DNA from: Desulfobacterales bacterium
GTDB lineage: Bacteria; Desulfobacterota; Desulfobacteria; Desulfobacterales; Desulfosarcinaceae
DNA: 64,000 nucleotides
Reading direction: 5' to 3'
Assembly: GCA_016218685.1 (NCBI GenBank)
Contig: JACRDD010000020.1
Span: 142,979-206,978 of the forward strand
In this document: positions 55,306 to 64,000 of the stretch, piece by piece
How positions within the stretch are numbered: position 1 is the first letter of the stretch
Layout: each line of letters opens with the position of its first letter
Program-made: the position numbers and the translations under genes
The notes under the pieces: model-generated
The model's database searches: none
What the model was told of the DNA's origin: nothing
Seen by the model: the letters and a program-made list of their open reading frames with translations, nothing else

Positions 55306-56679
55306 CTACCGCTCCCGCAAGGCATTCTGACTGGCCTTCAAGATCGGTTTGAGCAGATAGTCGAGCACCGATTTCTTTCCGGTCATGATATCCACGCTGG
55401 CCGTCATGCCCGGAATGATCGGCAACTGCGACCCCCGGTGCATGAGGGCGTTGGTCTTGGTTCTCAGCTTGACCTTGTAGAAGTGCTCGCCCTTGTCGTC
55501 CTGGATGGTGTCGGCGCTGATCTGCTCGACGACCCCTTCCATGCCGCCGTAAATGGAAAAGTCATAGGCCGTGATTTTGATCATGGCTTTCTGGCCGGGG
55601 TATAAGAAGGCGATGTCCGAGGGCCGGATCTGCACTTCGAACAGCAGGGTGTCGTCCAGGGGCACGATCTCCATGATCGGCTCGCCGGGCTTGACCACTC
55701 CGCCGATGGTGTTGATGACGATCTGCTTGACGGTGCCGCGCACCTTGGAGCGCACCTCGGTGCGGGTCACCCGATCCTCGCCCGCGGCCATGGCCTGCTT
55801 CAACGAGTTGAGCTCCCCGCGCCGTTTGCTGATCTCTTCCAGGGCCGCCGAATGGAATTCGGCCTGGCGCCGGGCGATTTTCTCCTGGGTTTCGCTGGCC
55901 TCCTTGTTGATCCGCGGCAGGCTCAATTTGAAAGCGTTGATATCGCCCTGCAGGGTCACGACTTCGCGTTCCAGCTTAATGTAGTCCACCCGGGAGTAAA
56001 GCCCTTTTTCCATCAGCGGCTTGGCGATGTTCTTCTGTTCGGTGGCCAGTTGCAGACTTTTGGCCAGCTCTTGCTGTTTGGCCTTGATCTCTTCGATCTC
56101 CTGCATCTTGCGGTCGTATTCGGATTGCAGGATTTTCAACTCCAGGTCCAGTTGTCTTTTCTGGGCATTGAAAATGGTGCGCTGATCCTCGATGACCTGG
56201 GGGTCCTGGGCGGTCAGGGCCTCGGGAAACACCGGCTCGCCCCCATGGGCCTGGGCGTTGAGCCGCGCGATGGCCGCCTCGTGCTCCATGGATTTGGCAT
56301 AAGCATCCTTGAACTGGCTGTCGGCCAGGGTGTTGTCGATGCGCACCAGCACATCCCCTTTTTCGACGATCTGATTTTCGCCCACCAGGATGGCCTCCAG
56401 GATGCCGCCTTCCAGGTTCTGGATCACCTGGATCTGCTGGGAAGGGATGGCCTGTCCCATGCCGCGGGTCACTTCGTCGAGCACCGCGAATTTGGCCCAG
56501 ATCAAGAAGGCGCCAACCATCAGGCAGATGGTCAGCGTGAGCAGGTAGGCCGCGGCGTGTCCCTTGCGATGGATGGCCGCATCCTCCTCGCTCATGAAGG
56601 CCAGGTCCTCTTTGGAGAACCCGATTTTATTGAAGGCCGCGCCCAGTTTATCGAAATCGATCCGCATAATTCTACCCAT
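55306..56679 (-). CDS. Type I secretion membrane fusion protein (HlyD/LapC family)
   Basis: A 457-residue adaptor that bridges the inner-membrane ABC exporter and the TolC channel. One N-terminal transmembrane helix (about 47-67) is followed by a lipoyl-type half-motif (NLEGGILEAILVGENQIVEKG), a long coiled coil (about 140-290) and a beta-barrel region ending SVDIMTGKKSVLDYLLKPI, typical of type I adaptors. The start at 56679 overlaps the exporter stop by eight bases; an ATG four codons later is an alternative. Confidence 0.93.
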   Translation of the reverse strand: MGRIMRIDFDKLGAAFNKIGFSKEDLAFMSEEDAAIHRKGHAAAYLLTLTICLMVGAFLIWAKFAVLDEVTRGMGQAIPSQQIQVIQNLEGGILEAILVGENQIVEKGDVLVRIDNTLADSQFKDAYAKSMEHEAAIARLNAQAHGGEPVFPEALTAQDPQVIEDQRTIFNAQKRQLDLELKILQSEYDRKMQEIEEIKAKQQELAKSLQLATEQKNIAKPLMEKGLYSRVDYIKLEREVVTLQGDINAFKLSLPRINKEASETQEKIARRQAEFHSAALEEISKRRGELNSLKQAMAAGEDRVTRTEVRSKVRGTVKQIVINTIGGVVKPGEPIMEIVPLDDTLLFEVQIRPSDIAFLYPGQKAMIKITAYDFSIYGGMEGVVEQISADTIQDDKGEHFYKVKLRTKTNALMHRGSQLPIIPGMTASVDIMTGKKSVLDYLLKPILKASQNALRER

Positions 56680-58924
56680 CCGTGCCCGTCTGGGCGCCGC
56701 GCACCCGTTCGTTGCGCAGGTCGGCCAGCACTTTGTCTTTGGGACCGTTGGCCACGATGCGGCCGTTGTCGAGCACGATCAGACGATCCACCAGGGCCAG
56801 CATGCTGTGGCGATGGGTGATCAGGATCAGGGTTTTGTCTTTGATTTCGGCCTGCAGCCGCCGGCAGAAGAGGCTTTCCGAGGCATTGTCCATGGAGCTG
56901 GTGGGCTCGTCCAGGATCAGGATCTCCGGGTCCTGCAAGAGGGCCCTGGCAATGGCCACGGCCTGGCGTTGGCCCCCGGACAGATTCATGCCGCGCTCGC
57001 CCACTTGCAGGCCGAACCCCTGGGGGTGCATGCGCAGAAAGTCGGCCACGCCGGCGATGCGGGCGGCGCGCAAGATAGCCTGGTCGTCGGCATAGGGCAT
57101 GCCCAGGGCGATGTTCTCCTTGACGCTGCCGTAAAACAGGTAGTTGTCCTGGGAGACGTAGCCGATCCTGCGGCGCAGGTCGGCCGGATCGAGCTGGCGC
57201 AGGTCGATGCCGCCGATTTTGGTGGCGCCCTGCTTGGGATGGTAGAGCCCCTGGCAGAGCCTGCCGATGGTGCTCTTGCCCGAGCCCACCCGGCCGATGA
57301 TGGCCACCTTTTCGCCGGCCGCGATGTGCAGGCTGATGTTGTTGAGGGCCAGAATTTCGGCGTTGGGATATTGATAGGTCACCTGGCTGAAGGTGATGTC
57401 GGCGGTCAAATCCTGGTAACGCACAAAGGTTTTGTCTTCGGCCCGCTCGTTGGGTATCTTCATCAGCAGGTCCAGCGACTTGAGCGCCATGCGCGATTGC
57501 TGCAAGCGGGTCAGCAGGGCCGCCACGGCCCCCAGCGGCGCCATGGCGCGTCCTGCCAGAATATTGCACGCAATCAGCCCGCCCATGGTCAGCTCGCCGG
57601 CCGAGATGCGGTAGACGCCGAAGACGATGATGCCGATGCTGACCAGTTGGGTGGCGAACTGGGTAAAGGTGATGGAAAACTGGGCCAGGGCCTTGGCCCG
57701 GCCCGACGAGACCGCGCTCATGCCGATGACTTTCTCCCAACGATGCTGCATGGCCCCTTCGGCCAGACAGGACTTGACGGTTTCGAGGCCACTGATAATC
57801 TCCACCAGCAGCGCGTTCTTCTGGGCCGACTCTTTGAACCCGTCTTCGATGAAGCGCTGGAAGGGATACTGCAACAGCAGCCCCACGGCGATCACAATCG
57901 GTATGGCGATCAAAGGCAGAATGCACAGGGGGCCGCCGAGCAGATAGACGATGAAAAGGAAGATGAAAAGAAATGGGAGATCCACGATGGTCAGCAGGGT
58001 GGTGGAACTGAAGAAATCGCGCAACGACTCGAACTCGCGCAGGTTGTTGGCCAGCGAGCCGGTGGAGTCTGGCTTGTATTCGCTCTCCATGCCCATGACC
58101 TGCTGCATCAGTTTGCCGGCGATGAGCATGTCGGCATTGCGCCCGGCCACATCCACGAAATAGCCGCGCAGGTTGCGCAACAGGAATTCGAACCCGAAGG
58201 CGATGAACACCCCCACCGCCAGAATCCACAAGGTGTCCAGGGCGTTGTTGGGCACGACGCGGTCGTAGACATTCATGGTGAACAGCGAACTGGCGATGGC
58301 CAGCAGATTGACCACGATGCTGGCCAATATCACATGGGTGTAGATCGGCAGAAACCGGAAGATGGTTCCCCAGAACCAGCGCTTGGTGTCCAGCAGCTTG
58401 AGTTCGCTGGCGCGTTTGTCCAGCCGGCCCTTCAAACGTGCGAAGATGGCAGTCTTCAGAAAACTCTTTTCGAGCACCGCTACCGGAACGGTACTGACGG
58501 CATCGCCGTTTTCCGGAAAAATCACCTGGGCCACATCGCCTTCCAGGGCGGTCAGCACGCAGGCGTTGTTGCTTTCAAGTAAAAGGATGCAGGGCAGGGT
58601 CAGCGGTGAAATTTTTGCGAGCCGGTCGCGGTAGACGATTTTGGCCTGCATGCCGACCCGCTCGGCCGCGCGGACACAGGTCGCCGCGTTGGGCGGTGTG
58701 CTGCCCAGGGGCAGCCCTGCCTTGATGGCCTGGATGGAGATCGGTTTGCCGGCCAGGCGCATCAAGACGGATAGACAGGTCAGCAGGGGCGGATCGTAGT
58801 CGATCCGACCAGGCGAAAGGTCCACCTGGCGGGCATCGGCGGCGGCTGCCTCGCCGTCAAGGAGCCCCCTGGGCGCATCCGAAGGGATGTTCTGCTCCTG
58901 GGGCATGAGTTGTTCACTGTTCAT
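56672..58924 (-). CDS. Type I secretion ABC exporter with C39-like domain (LapB/LssB family)
   Basis: A 750-residue ATPase-permease. The N-terminal 150 residues form a C39-like domain without the peptidase cysteine motif, which docks rather than cuts the substrate, as in adhesin exporters. Six transmembrane helices follow (about 180-450). The ATPase part has Walker A GRVGSGKST, signature LSGGQRQ and Walker B ILILDEPTSSMD. I chose the ATG at 58924, six bases after AAAGAG; a longer open frame upstream has no similarity. It starts the minus-strand operon exporter-adaptor-protease-sensor. Confidence 0.94.
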   Translation of the reverse strand: MNSEQLMPQEQNIPSDAPRGLLDGEAAAADARQVDLSPGRIDYDPPLLTCLSVLMRLAGKPISIQAIKAGLPLGSTPPNAATCVRAAERVGMQAKIVYRDRLAKISPLTLPCILLLESNNACVLTALEGDVAQVIFPENGDAVSTVPVAVLEKSFLKTAIFARLKGRLDKRASELKLLDTKRWFWGTIFRFLPIYTHVILASIVVNLLAIASSLFTMNVYDRVVPNNALDTLWILAVGVFIAFGFEFLLRNLRGYFVDVAGRNADMLIAGKLMQQVMGMESEYKPDSTGSLANNLREFESLRDFFSSTTLLTIVDLPFLFIFLFIVYLLGGPLCILPLIAIPIVIAVGLLLQYPFQRFIEDGFKESAQKNALLVEIISGLETVKSCLAEGAMQHRWEKVIGMSAVSSGRAKALAQFSITFTQFATQLVSIGIIVFGVYRISAGELTMGGLIACNILAGRAMAPLGAVAALLTRLQQSRMALKSLDLLMKIPNERAEDKTFVRYQDLTADITFSQVTYQYPNAEILALNNISLHIAAGEKVAIIGRVGSGKSTIGRLCQGLYHPKQGATKIGGIDLRQLDPADLRRRIGYVSQDNYLFYGSVKENIALGMPYADDQAILRAARIAGVADFLRMHPQGFGLQVGERGMNLSGGQRQAVAIARALLQDPEILILDEPTSSMDNASESLFCRRLQAEIKDKTLILITHRHSMLALVDRLIVLDNGRIVANGPKDKVLADLRNERVRGAQTGTDG

Positions 58925-59215
58925 CGTCATCTCTTTTCCAATGGAGGTGCACGCGTGCGGCCACCCGACACCGATCATGATCTTTATCGACCGATTTACT
59001 GAAATATTTAGATGATCCGATCGGCCCAGGTGCGCCGCGGCCAACTTGCCAAGCACCTCCCTGCCCTGCTCTCGAAAAATACTTATGCGCCGAAACCATC
59101 GGCCGATATTGGTAGTGATGGTTTTTATTCCGGATTTTTGTTTTGCGGCCAATCGGCAGCGTCGCCACGGTGTTACGGCAGAACGTCCAGACGGGCAAAT
59201 CAATAGCGAGGCGTA

Positions 59216-60643
59216 ATGAAAAAACGTTTTAATTCCATTCGTTTGAATCGGTATCGGCGCATGCTGGCGGCCATGGGAACGACCGCCATGGTGTTTCTCG
59301 CCGGCCTGAACGGACCGGGCTGGGCAGGAGAAAACGGCAAGGTCGATGCGCCGGTTTCCATCCGGGATAGCGTCCGATCGACCCTTGAAAGCAATCCCCG
59401 CCTGGAGGAGATCAAGCAGAATCGGGCGGCGGTGGGCAATGAGTTGCGGCAAACCAAAGGCCGCTACTACCCCCGGGTGGACGCCACGGCGGGTTACGGC
59501 ACCGATCGGCACAGCGATCAGATCACCCGCGGACTGGGCACCGACGATGAGTTCGATGAACGCTCCGAAGCATCCATCATGCTGGTGCAGCCCCTGTTCC
59601 AGGGGGGCGAGATAAAAGGATCGGTGGCGACCCAGTCGGCCAAGCTGGAATCGGCGGATAATCGGGTCTTGGACAATGCCGAGGCCCTGGCGCTGGATGC
59701 GGCGATCGCCCATCTGGAGATGTGGCGCCAGTGGCAACTGCTGGATTTGACCAAGCGCAACGTGGATACGCACCGCCAGATTTTGGCGCATATCAAAGAG
59801 CGGCAGCGGGCCGGCGCCGGCAGCACGGCCGACGTGATGCAGGCCAACAGTCGCCTGGCCCTGACCCTGTCCAGCCGCTATCAAATCGATGCGGATGTGG
59901 AAACCGCGCGGGCCAACTACGTGCGCGTGGTGGGACAGCTCCCCGGGCCGGTGGTGCCGCCCACCGAGTTTCGCGCCTATCTGCCGGACTCCGAAGCGGC
60001 GATCATCGACCGGGTCGAGCGCTGCAACCCCAAATTGATGGCGTATGGCGCGGATATCCGGGCGGCCAAGCATGAGGTCGATGTCCGCAAATCGAACTTT
60101 TGGCCCAAAGTGAACCTGGAGGCGGGCACCTCCTACTACGATCAGGTGGAAGGCTCCCAAAGCTACGAGTACGACACCGCCGCCGTGGTTCGGGCGCGCT
60201 GGAACCTGTTCAGCGGCGGTTCCGACGTGGCGGCCCGCGACGCGGCTTTGGCGCGCAGCCTCCAGGCGACGCTGGCCAGGCAAAATCAGTACGAAACGAT
60301 CGTCGAACAGGTCCGGGACACCCGGGGCCGCTACCTGACGGCCGGCGAAAGCATCGGGGCCTATTCCGATGCCGAGGAATACAGCCGCCAGACCGCCGAG
60401 GCCTACCGGCAGCAATTCATCGTGGGCCAGCGAACCCTGCTCGATGTGCTGGATGCCGAAAACGAACTGTTCCAGGCCTCGGGCCAGTTGATCACCTCCC
60501 GAGTCAACGAAATGATCGCCGCCTACCGTCTGCTGGCTTTAATGGGTTGTTTGATCCGCAGCCTGGATATCGATCCGGCCGCTTACGACCTGAAAAGTTC
60601 CGCGTCGAACTGCTGCGGCCCGATAACCCTTTCCGGGAAGTAA
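59216..60643 (+). CDS. TolC-family outer membrane channel (LapE-like)
   Basis: A 475-residue outer membrane protein with a signal peptide (hydrophobic stretch about residues 17-33, with an AGLNGPGWAG end). Two repeats of coiled-coil and beta segments are visible: NPRLEEIKQNRAAVGNELRQ begins the first, and LEAGTSYYDQVEG marks the second strand region. It is divergent from the exporter operon, with 291 bases between the two starts, and is the natural third component of the type I secretion machine. Confidence 0.92.
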   Translation: MKKRFNSIRLNRYRRMLAAMGTTAMVFLAGLNGPGWAGENGKVDAPVSIRDSVRSTLESNPRLEEIKQNRAAVGNELRQTKGRYYPRVDATAGYGTDRHSDQITRGLGTDDEFDERSEASIMLVQPLFQGGEIKGSVATQSAKLESADNRVLDNAEALALDAAIAHLEMWRQWQLLDLTKRNVDTHRQILAHIKERQRAGAGSTADVMQANSRLALTLSSRYQIDADVETARANYVRVVGQLPGPVVPPTEFRAYLPDSEAAIIDRVERCNPKLMAYGADIRAAKHEVDVRKSNFWPKVNLEAGTSYYDQVEGSQSYEYDTAAVVRARWNLFSGGSDVAARDAALARSLQATLARQNQYETIVEQVRDTRGRYLTAGESIGAYSDAEEYSRQTAEAYRQQFIVGQRTLLDVLDAENELFQASGQLITSRVNEMIAAYRLLALMGCLIRSLDIDPAAYDLKSSASNCCGPITLSGK

Positions 60644-60707
60644 TTCGAGAGGGCGTCTCCGACGAGAGGCAACCCTCCCCACGCTTGAATGAGGTGCCGA
60701 ACAGGCC

Positions 60708-62144
60708 ATGGTGCTGAATACGAACGAGCGACATAACCCCGTTCATCCGATCCTGATCGTGGACGATCAAAAGGTGGCCATGGCCTTTCTCTCAACGGCC
60801 CTGGAAAGGGCCGGCTATGACCACCTGCTTTGCTGCCTGGACGAGCGCACGGTCATGTCCACCCTGGAAAGCCGGGAGGTGGAGATCATCCTGCTCGACC
60901 TGGTGATGCCCCATATCTCCGGCGAAATCCTGCTCGCCCAGATCAGGGACCGCTATCCGCAGATCCCGGTGATCGTCACCACCGGCACCAACGATATCGC
61001 CACGGTGGTGCGCTGCATGCAAAAGGGGGCGCACGACTACATTACCAAGCCCATCGACGAGGCGCTGCTCGGGGCCGCGGCCCAGCGGGCCATCCACTTG
61101 CGGGAATTGCAGCGGCAGAACCAACGCTTGTCCCAGCACTTGTTGGCCGAAAGCCCGGAACATGGCGAGCATTTCTCCGAAATCATGACCTGCGATCGCA
61201 AAATGCGCGCCCTGTTCCGCTACTGCGAAGCCATCGCGCCGGGAAGGGAGCCGGTGTTGATTACCGGTGAGACCGGTACCGGCAAAGAGCTGATGGCCAG
61301 GGCCTTTCATGCCGCCAGCGGCCGCAAAGGCGAGTTCGTGGCCGTGAACGTGGCCGGGGTCGATGACCATGTCTTTTCCGATACCCTGTTCGGCCACGAA
61401 AAAGGCGCCTTTACCGGCGCGGACAGACCCCGGCGCGGTTTCATCCACAAGGCGGCCGGCGGTACGCTCTTCCTGGACGAGATCGGAGAACTGAGCGAGC
61501 CGTCCCAAATCAAACTGTTGCGGGTAATTCAAGAGCGAGAGTTCTTTGCTTTGGGATCGGACCGGCCCATCAAAACCGACGCCCGCATTATCGTGGCCAC
61601 CCATAAGAATATGGAGACCCTGCTGGCCAAGGGGAGCTTCCGGCAGGATCTTTACTTCCGATTGCGCACCCATCACATGGAGATGCCGCCCCTGAGAGAT
61701 CGCGCCGATGATATCCCGCTGCTGCTTGAGTGCTTTTTCGAACAGGCGGCCAAGGAATTCGGCAAAAGGAAACCAACCTATCCGCCGGAACTGATCCAAC
61801 TGCTCAAGGTGCATCCCTTCCGCGGCAATGTGCGCGAACTGCGCGCCATGGTCTACGATGCCGTGGCCCGGCATACGTCCAAAACCCTCTCCACCGAGGC
61901 CTTTAAGAAGTATATCTTTCCCTCGTCGTCGCCTCCCGCCGCGCCTGCCAATGGCGCGCCCCAAAATATCTACACCGGCCTCAAACCCCTGCCGACCATC
62001 AAAACGGCGGTGGAAGCACTGATTGACGCGGCCCTGGAACAATCCGGCAGCAATCAGAAAATCGCGGCCGCCATGCTGGGCATCACCCCGCCGGCCCTGA
62101 GCAAAAGACTCAAGCAGCGGGCTGAAGGCGCAGAGCGTCCGTAA
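60708..62144 (+). CDS. Sigma-54-dependent response regulator (NtrC type)
   Basis: A 478-residue transcription factor. The receiver domain has phosphorylation site D64 ([11 protein letters not shown]) and the conserved KP (YITKPID). The AAA+ domain contains Walker A GETGTGKE, the sigma-54 contact loop GAFTGA, and [10 protein letters not shown] Fis-type HTH ends the protein ([20 protein letters not shown]). It lies between the tolC-like and adhesin genes and probably controls adhesin expression from a sigma-54 promoter. Its histidine kinase partner is not seen in the window. Confidence 0.93.
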   Translation: MVLNTNERHNPVHPILIVDDQKVAMAFLSTALERAGYDHLLCCLDERTVMSTLESREVEIILLDLVMPHISGEILLAQIRDRYPQIPVIVTTGTNDIATVVRCMQKGAHDYITKPIDEALLGAAAQRAIHLRELQRQNQRLSQHLLAESPEHGEHFSEIMTCDRKMRALFRYCEAIAPGREPVLITGETGTGKELMARAFHAASGRKGEFVAVNVAGVDDHVFSDTLFGHEKGAFTGADRPRRGFIHKAAGGTLFLDEIGELSEPSQIKLLRVIQEREFFALGSDRPIKTDARIIVATHKNMETLLAKGSFRQDLYFRLRTHHMEMPPLRDRADDIPLLLECFFEQAAKEFGKRKPTYPPELIQLLKVHPFRGNVRELRAMVYDAVARHTSKTLSTEAFKKYIFPSSSPPAAPANGAPQNIYTGLKPLPTIKTAVEALIDAALEQSGSNQKIAAAMLGITPPALSKRLKQRAEGAERP

Positions 62145-62363
62145 GCGCCCGGCAACCCCGTTAACTTTTCTCAATTCAGCCCATTTGGTTAATCTGCGCC
62201 GAATATGACATAGCACATTGTTATTTTTATCAATATCATCTATCCGCGGGCCTTTTCGGAAGCCGCCGATTAACCCTTTTCAATGGGCATCACACGAGCG
62301 CGCGAAGCGTTTGCCTTACACAAACCACTGTCAAATCGGCAACATAAAAGACATTTCCAATGC

Positions 62364-62379
62364 TGGCATGCCATTTTCA
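62364..62379 (+). promoter_or_regulatory. Weak sigma-54 promoter candidate upstream of the adhesin gene
   Basis: TGGCATG-N4-TTTCA lies 46 bases before the adhesin ATG. The -24 GG is present, but the -12 GC is TC, so it is not consensus. The -24 half also forms the palindrome TGGCATGCCA. The adjacent sigma-54 regulator gene is the main reason to list it. Confidence 0.3.
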
Positions 62380-62425
62380 TAGGGATGAGGGTCAGAAATA
62401 ACCGCCTCAAGACATAGGAGCACCC

Positions 62426-64000
62426 ATGGCCGACACAAAAAACAGCAACGCGTCCGAACACACCGGCACCACCCCAAACAAGACCCAAACCCAGCCGGTA
62501 CAGCCGTCTGTCCAAGCGCACCAGGATGAAAATCGCGTTGTCCTGTCGGCGCCCGTCGTGGAGGGCCAGTACCAAGCGGTGGCGGTGGTGCCAGGGATGA
62601 CGTTGCAGGTGGCGTTCGATCTGAGCCAGGTTACCGTGGACCAGATCGGCAAGGACCTCTATCTCTTTTTCGATCAGGGCGCTTCGATCGTCCTGAAGGG
62701 CTTCGCCCTTTTGGAGAACAGCGCCCAGGCCCCTAAATTTCTCCTGCCCGATGGCACGGAGTTGACCTCGAAAATGCTGCTGTCCGCCCTGGATACGACC
62801 GATGTCGAACCGACCGCCGGCCCAAGCGCCCAGGGTGGCGGCGTCGGCGAATATCAGGACGATCCCGGTGCGATTTTAAAGGGCATCGACAAACTGGATG
62901 GTCTGGATTTCGCGCAGGGACGGGAGCAGGAACCGCCTGTCATCGACGCGAATTCTTCGGGCGAAGCCATCGAAACCACTACCGACGACGAAGAAGAGTT
63001 GCCTGATCTCACCCCGCCCTACATCGATGTCGAAGACGGCGGCCTGACCAACGACAACACCCCCACCATCAACGGCACGGCCGAACCGGGCAGCACGATC
63101 ATCGTTGAGGTTGGCGGCGTCACCATGGCGACCATCGCGGACGCTGATGGAAACTGGTCGGTGACCGTACCGGATGGCAGCCCCCTTTCCGACGGTTCGT
63201 ATACGATTACCGCCACAGCCACCAACAATGAGGGAGAGATTTCGAGCGATACCGGCAATATCGGGATCGATACGGTCGCCGTCGCCACCATTGCACTGGA
63301 CCCTGACATTACGCCTGACGATATCATCAACGCCACCGAAGCCGGTATGGATATCGCCATTACCGGCACCGTGGGCGGCGACGTCCAGGACGGCGAAACC
63401 GTTACCTTGACGGTCAATGGCAATACCTACACAGGTACTGTCAGTGACGGCGCCTTCAGCATCGACGTGCCGGGCAGCGCCTTGGTGGCCGACGGAGACA
63501 ACACCATCGAAGCAAGCGTCGTTGCCACCGACGAACTGGGCAACACGGTCACCGCGACAACGACCGAAAGCTACGGTGTCGATACCACCTTGCCGACGGC
63601 TACGATTTCCTTAGATGCCAACATTACTTCCGACGATGTTATCAATGCCGCCGAAGCTGGTTCCAATATCGCCATCACCGGCACCGTGGGTGGCGATGTG
63701 CAGAACGGCGACACCGTCACCCTGACCGTCGGTGGCAACACCTACACCGGCCAGGCCTCCAACGGCACCTTCAGCATCGACGTACCCGGCAGTGCCCTGG
63801 CGGCCGACAGCGATGCCACCATCCATGCCAGCGTCACCACCACGGATGCGGCCGACAACAGCACCACGGCCACCGATACCGAAGGCTATGGTGTCGATAC
63901 TACTTTGCCCACGGCCACGATTGCTTTAGATGGCGACATTACTTCCGACGACGTTATTAATGCGGCCGAAGCCGGCACCGACATCGCCATCACCGGCACC
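62426..64000 (+). CDS. Start of a giant type I-secreted repeat adhesin (LapA/Bap-like), truncated by the window
   Basis: The frame opens at an ATG preceded by AGGAG and stays open for 525 codons to the window end. There is no N-terminal signal peptide, as expected for type I secretion. The first 210 residues contain a BapA prefix-like domain (VTVDQIGKDLYLFFDQGASI) followed by an acidic linker. A Big-type domain (about 215-290) and then 105-residue Ig-like repeats start at about residue 288. No Ala-Ala pair, the usual LapG cut site, occurs in the first 215 residues. The true protein probably runs for several thousand residues with C-terminal RTX repeats. Confidence 0.9.
   Translation, partial: MADTKNSNASEHTGTTPNKTQTQPVQPSVQAHQDENRVVLSAPVVEGQYQAVAVVPGMTLQVAFDLSQVTVDQIGKDLYLFFDQGASIVLKGFALLENSAQAPKFLLPDGTELTSKMLLSALDTTDVEPTAGPSAQGGGVGEYQDDPGAILKGIDKLDGLDFAQGREQEPPVIDANSSGEAIETTTDDEEELPDLTPPYIDVEDGGLTNDNTPTINGTAEPGSTIIVEVGGVTMATIADADGNWSVTVPDGSPLSDGSYTITATATNNEGEISSDTGNIGIDTVAVATIALDPDITPDDIINATEAGMDIAITGTVGGDVQDGETVTLTVNGNTYTGTVSDGAFSIDVPGSALVADGDNTIEASVVATDELGNTVTATTTESYGVDTTLPTATISLDANITSDDVINAAEAGSNIAITGTVGGDVQNGDTVTLTVGGNTYTGQASNGTFSIDVPGSALAADSDATIHASVTTTDAADNSTTATDTEGYGVDTTLPTATIALDGDITSDDVINAAEAGTDIAITGT
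63287..64000 (+). repeat. 315-bp tandem repeats encoding adhesin Ig-like domains
   Basis: Corresponding positions recur exactly 315 bases apart (63287, 63602, 63917), encoding 105-residue units with the shared text ITSDDVINAAEAG and AITGTVGGDVQ. Units two and three are nearly identical in DNA, indicating recent duplication or gene conversion. The third unit is cut by the window end. Confidence 0.9.

Noticed and set aside
56564..58582. A 670-codon plus-strand open frame across the exporter and adaptor genes
   Set aside because: Antisense to two well-supported secretion genes; no protein family resemblance.
58925..60415. Extension of the exporter gene to a 1247-codon frame
   Set aside because: The extension is antisense to the TolC-family gene and lacks similarity; the ATG at 58924 has a proper ribosome binding site.

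Overview
The window reads as chromosomal DNA of a GC-rich anaerobic member of the Desulfobacterota, probably a sulfate reducer of the Desulfosarcina/Desulfobacteraceae type. This is inferred from gene content: an indolepyruvate:ferredoxin oxidoreductase, a LutABC set, an oxygen-sensitive 4-hydroxybutyryl-CoA dehydratase relative, a decaheme cytochrome c lipoprotein, a B12-binding radical SAM protein and the order tig-clpP-clpX-lon. Species cannot be assigned from sequence alone.

Layout. 0-9 kb: two tandem TetR paralogs face a catabolic block, iorA-iorB-lutA-lutB, a 4-hydroxybutyryl-CoA dehydratase-family gene, then lutC. 9-12 kb: alkylation repair (Ada/AlkA fusion plus ogt), a 147-bp imperfect inverted repeat, and an SDR dehydrogenase. 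12.5-17.5 kb: an envelope/polysaccharide operon (ICMT-like membrane protein, lipoprotein, flippase, 58-codon linking ORF, glycosyltransferase). 17.6-24.7 kb: a secreted lipoprotein with a Pro/Thr linker, a DUF4143-type ATPase, and a two-gene operon of unusual fusions (N-acyltransferase fused to a CRP-like module; E1-like ThiF fused to a nitroreductase). 24.8-35.2 kb: mostly core genes, including an acyl-CoA ligase, BASS transporter, lon, clpX, clpP, tig, an amidase and four tRNAs (Asp, Val, Leu, Pro).

35.2-40.1 kb is a decayed accessory region beside tRNA-Pro. It holds a conjugation-type ATPase pseudogene with an internal stop, an AbiE-like pair with a repeat operator, a higB toxin broken by deletion and frameshift beside an intact higA, and an AbiEi antitoxin that has lost its toxin. 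40.4-46 kb carries a PET-hydrolase-like lipoprotein, a second secreted alpha/beta hydrolase, a Cys-rich MerR regulator and a decaheme cytochrome. 46-52.4 kb holds an acyl-ACP thioesterase convergent with fabH, a radical SAM protein, an unknown protein and RhlE.

52.5-64 kb is a biofilm-adhesin export locus. A minus-strand operon encodes a type I secretion ATPase with a degenerate C39 domain, its HlyD adaptor, a LapG-like periplasmic protease and a Cache-PAS-HD-GYP sensor whose HD motif is lost. Divergent genes encode a TolC channel, a sigma-54 response regulator and the start of a giant adhesin with 105-residue repeats that runs off the window. The organisation matches the Lap system, but the LapD position is held by a different receptor.
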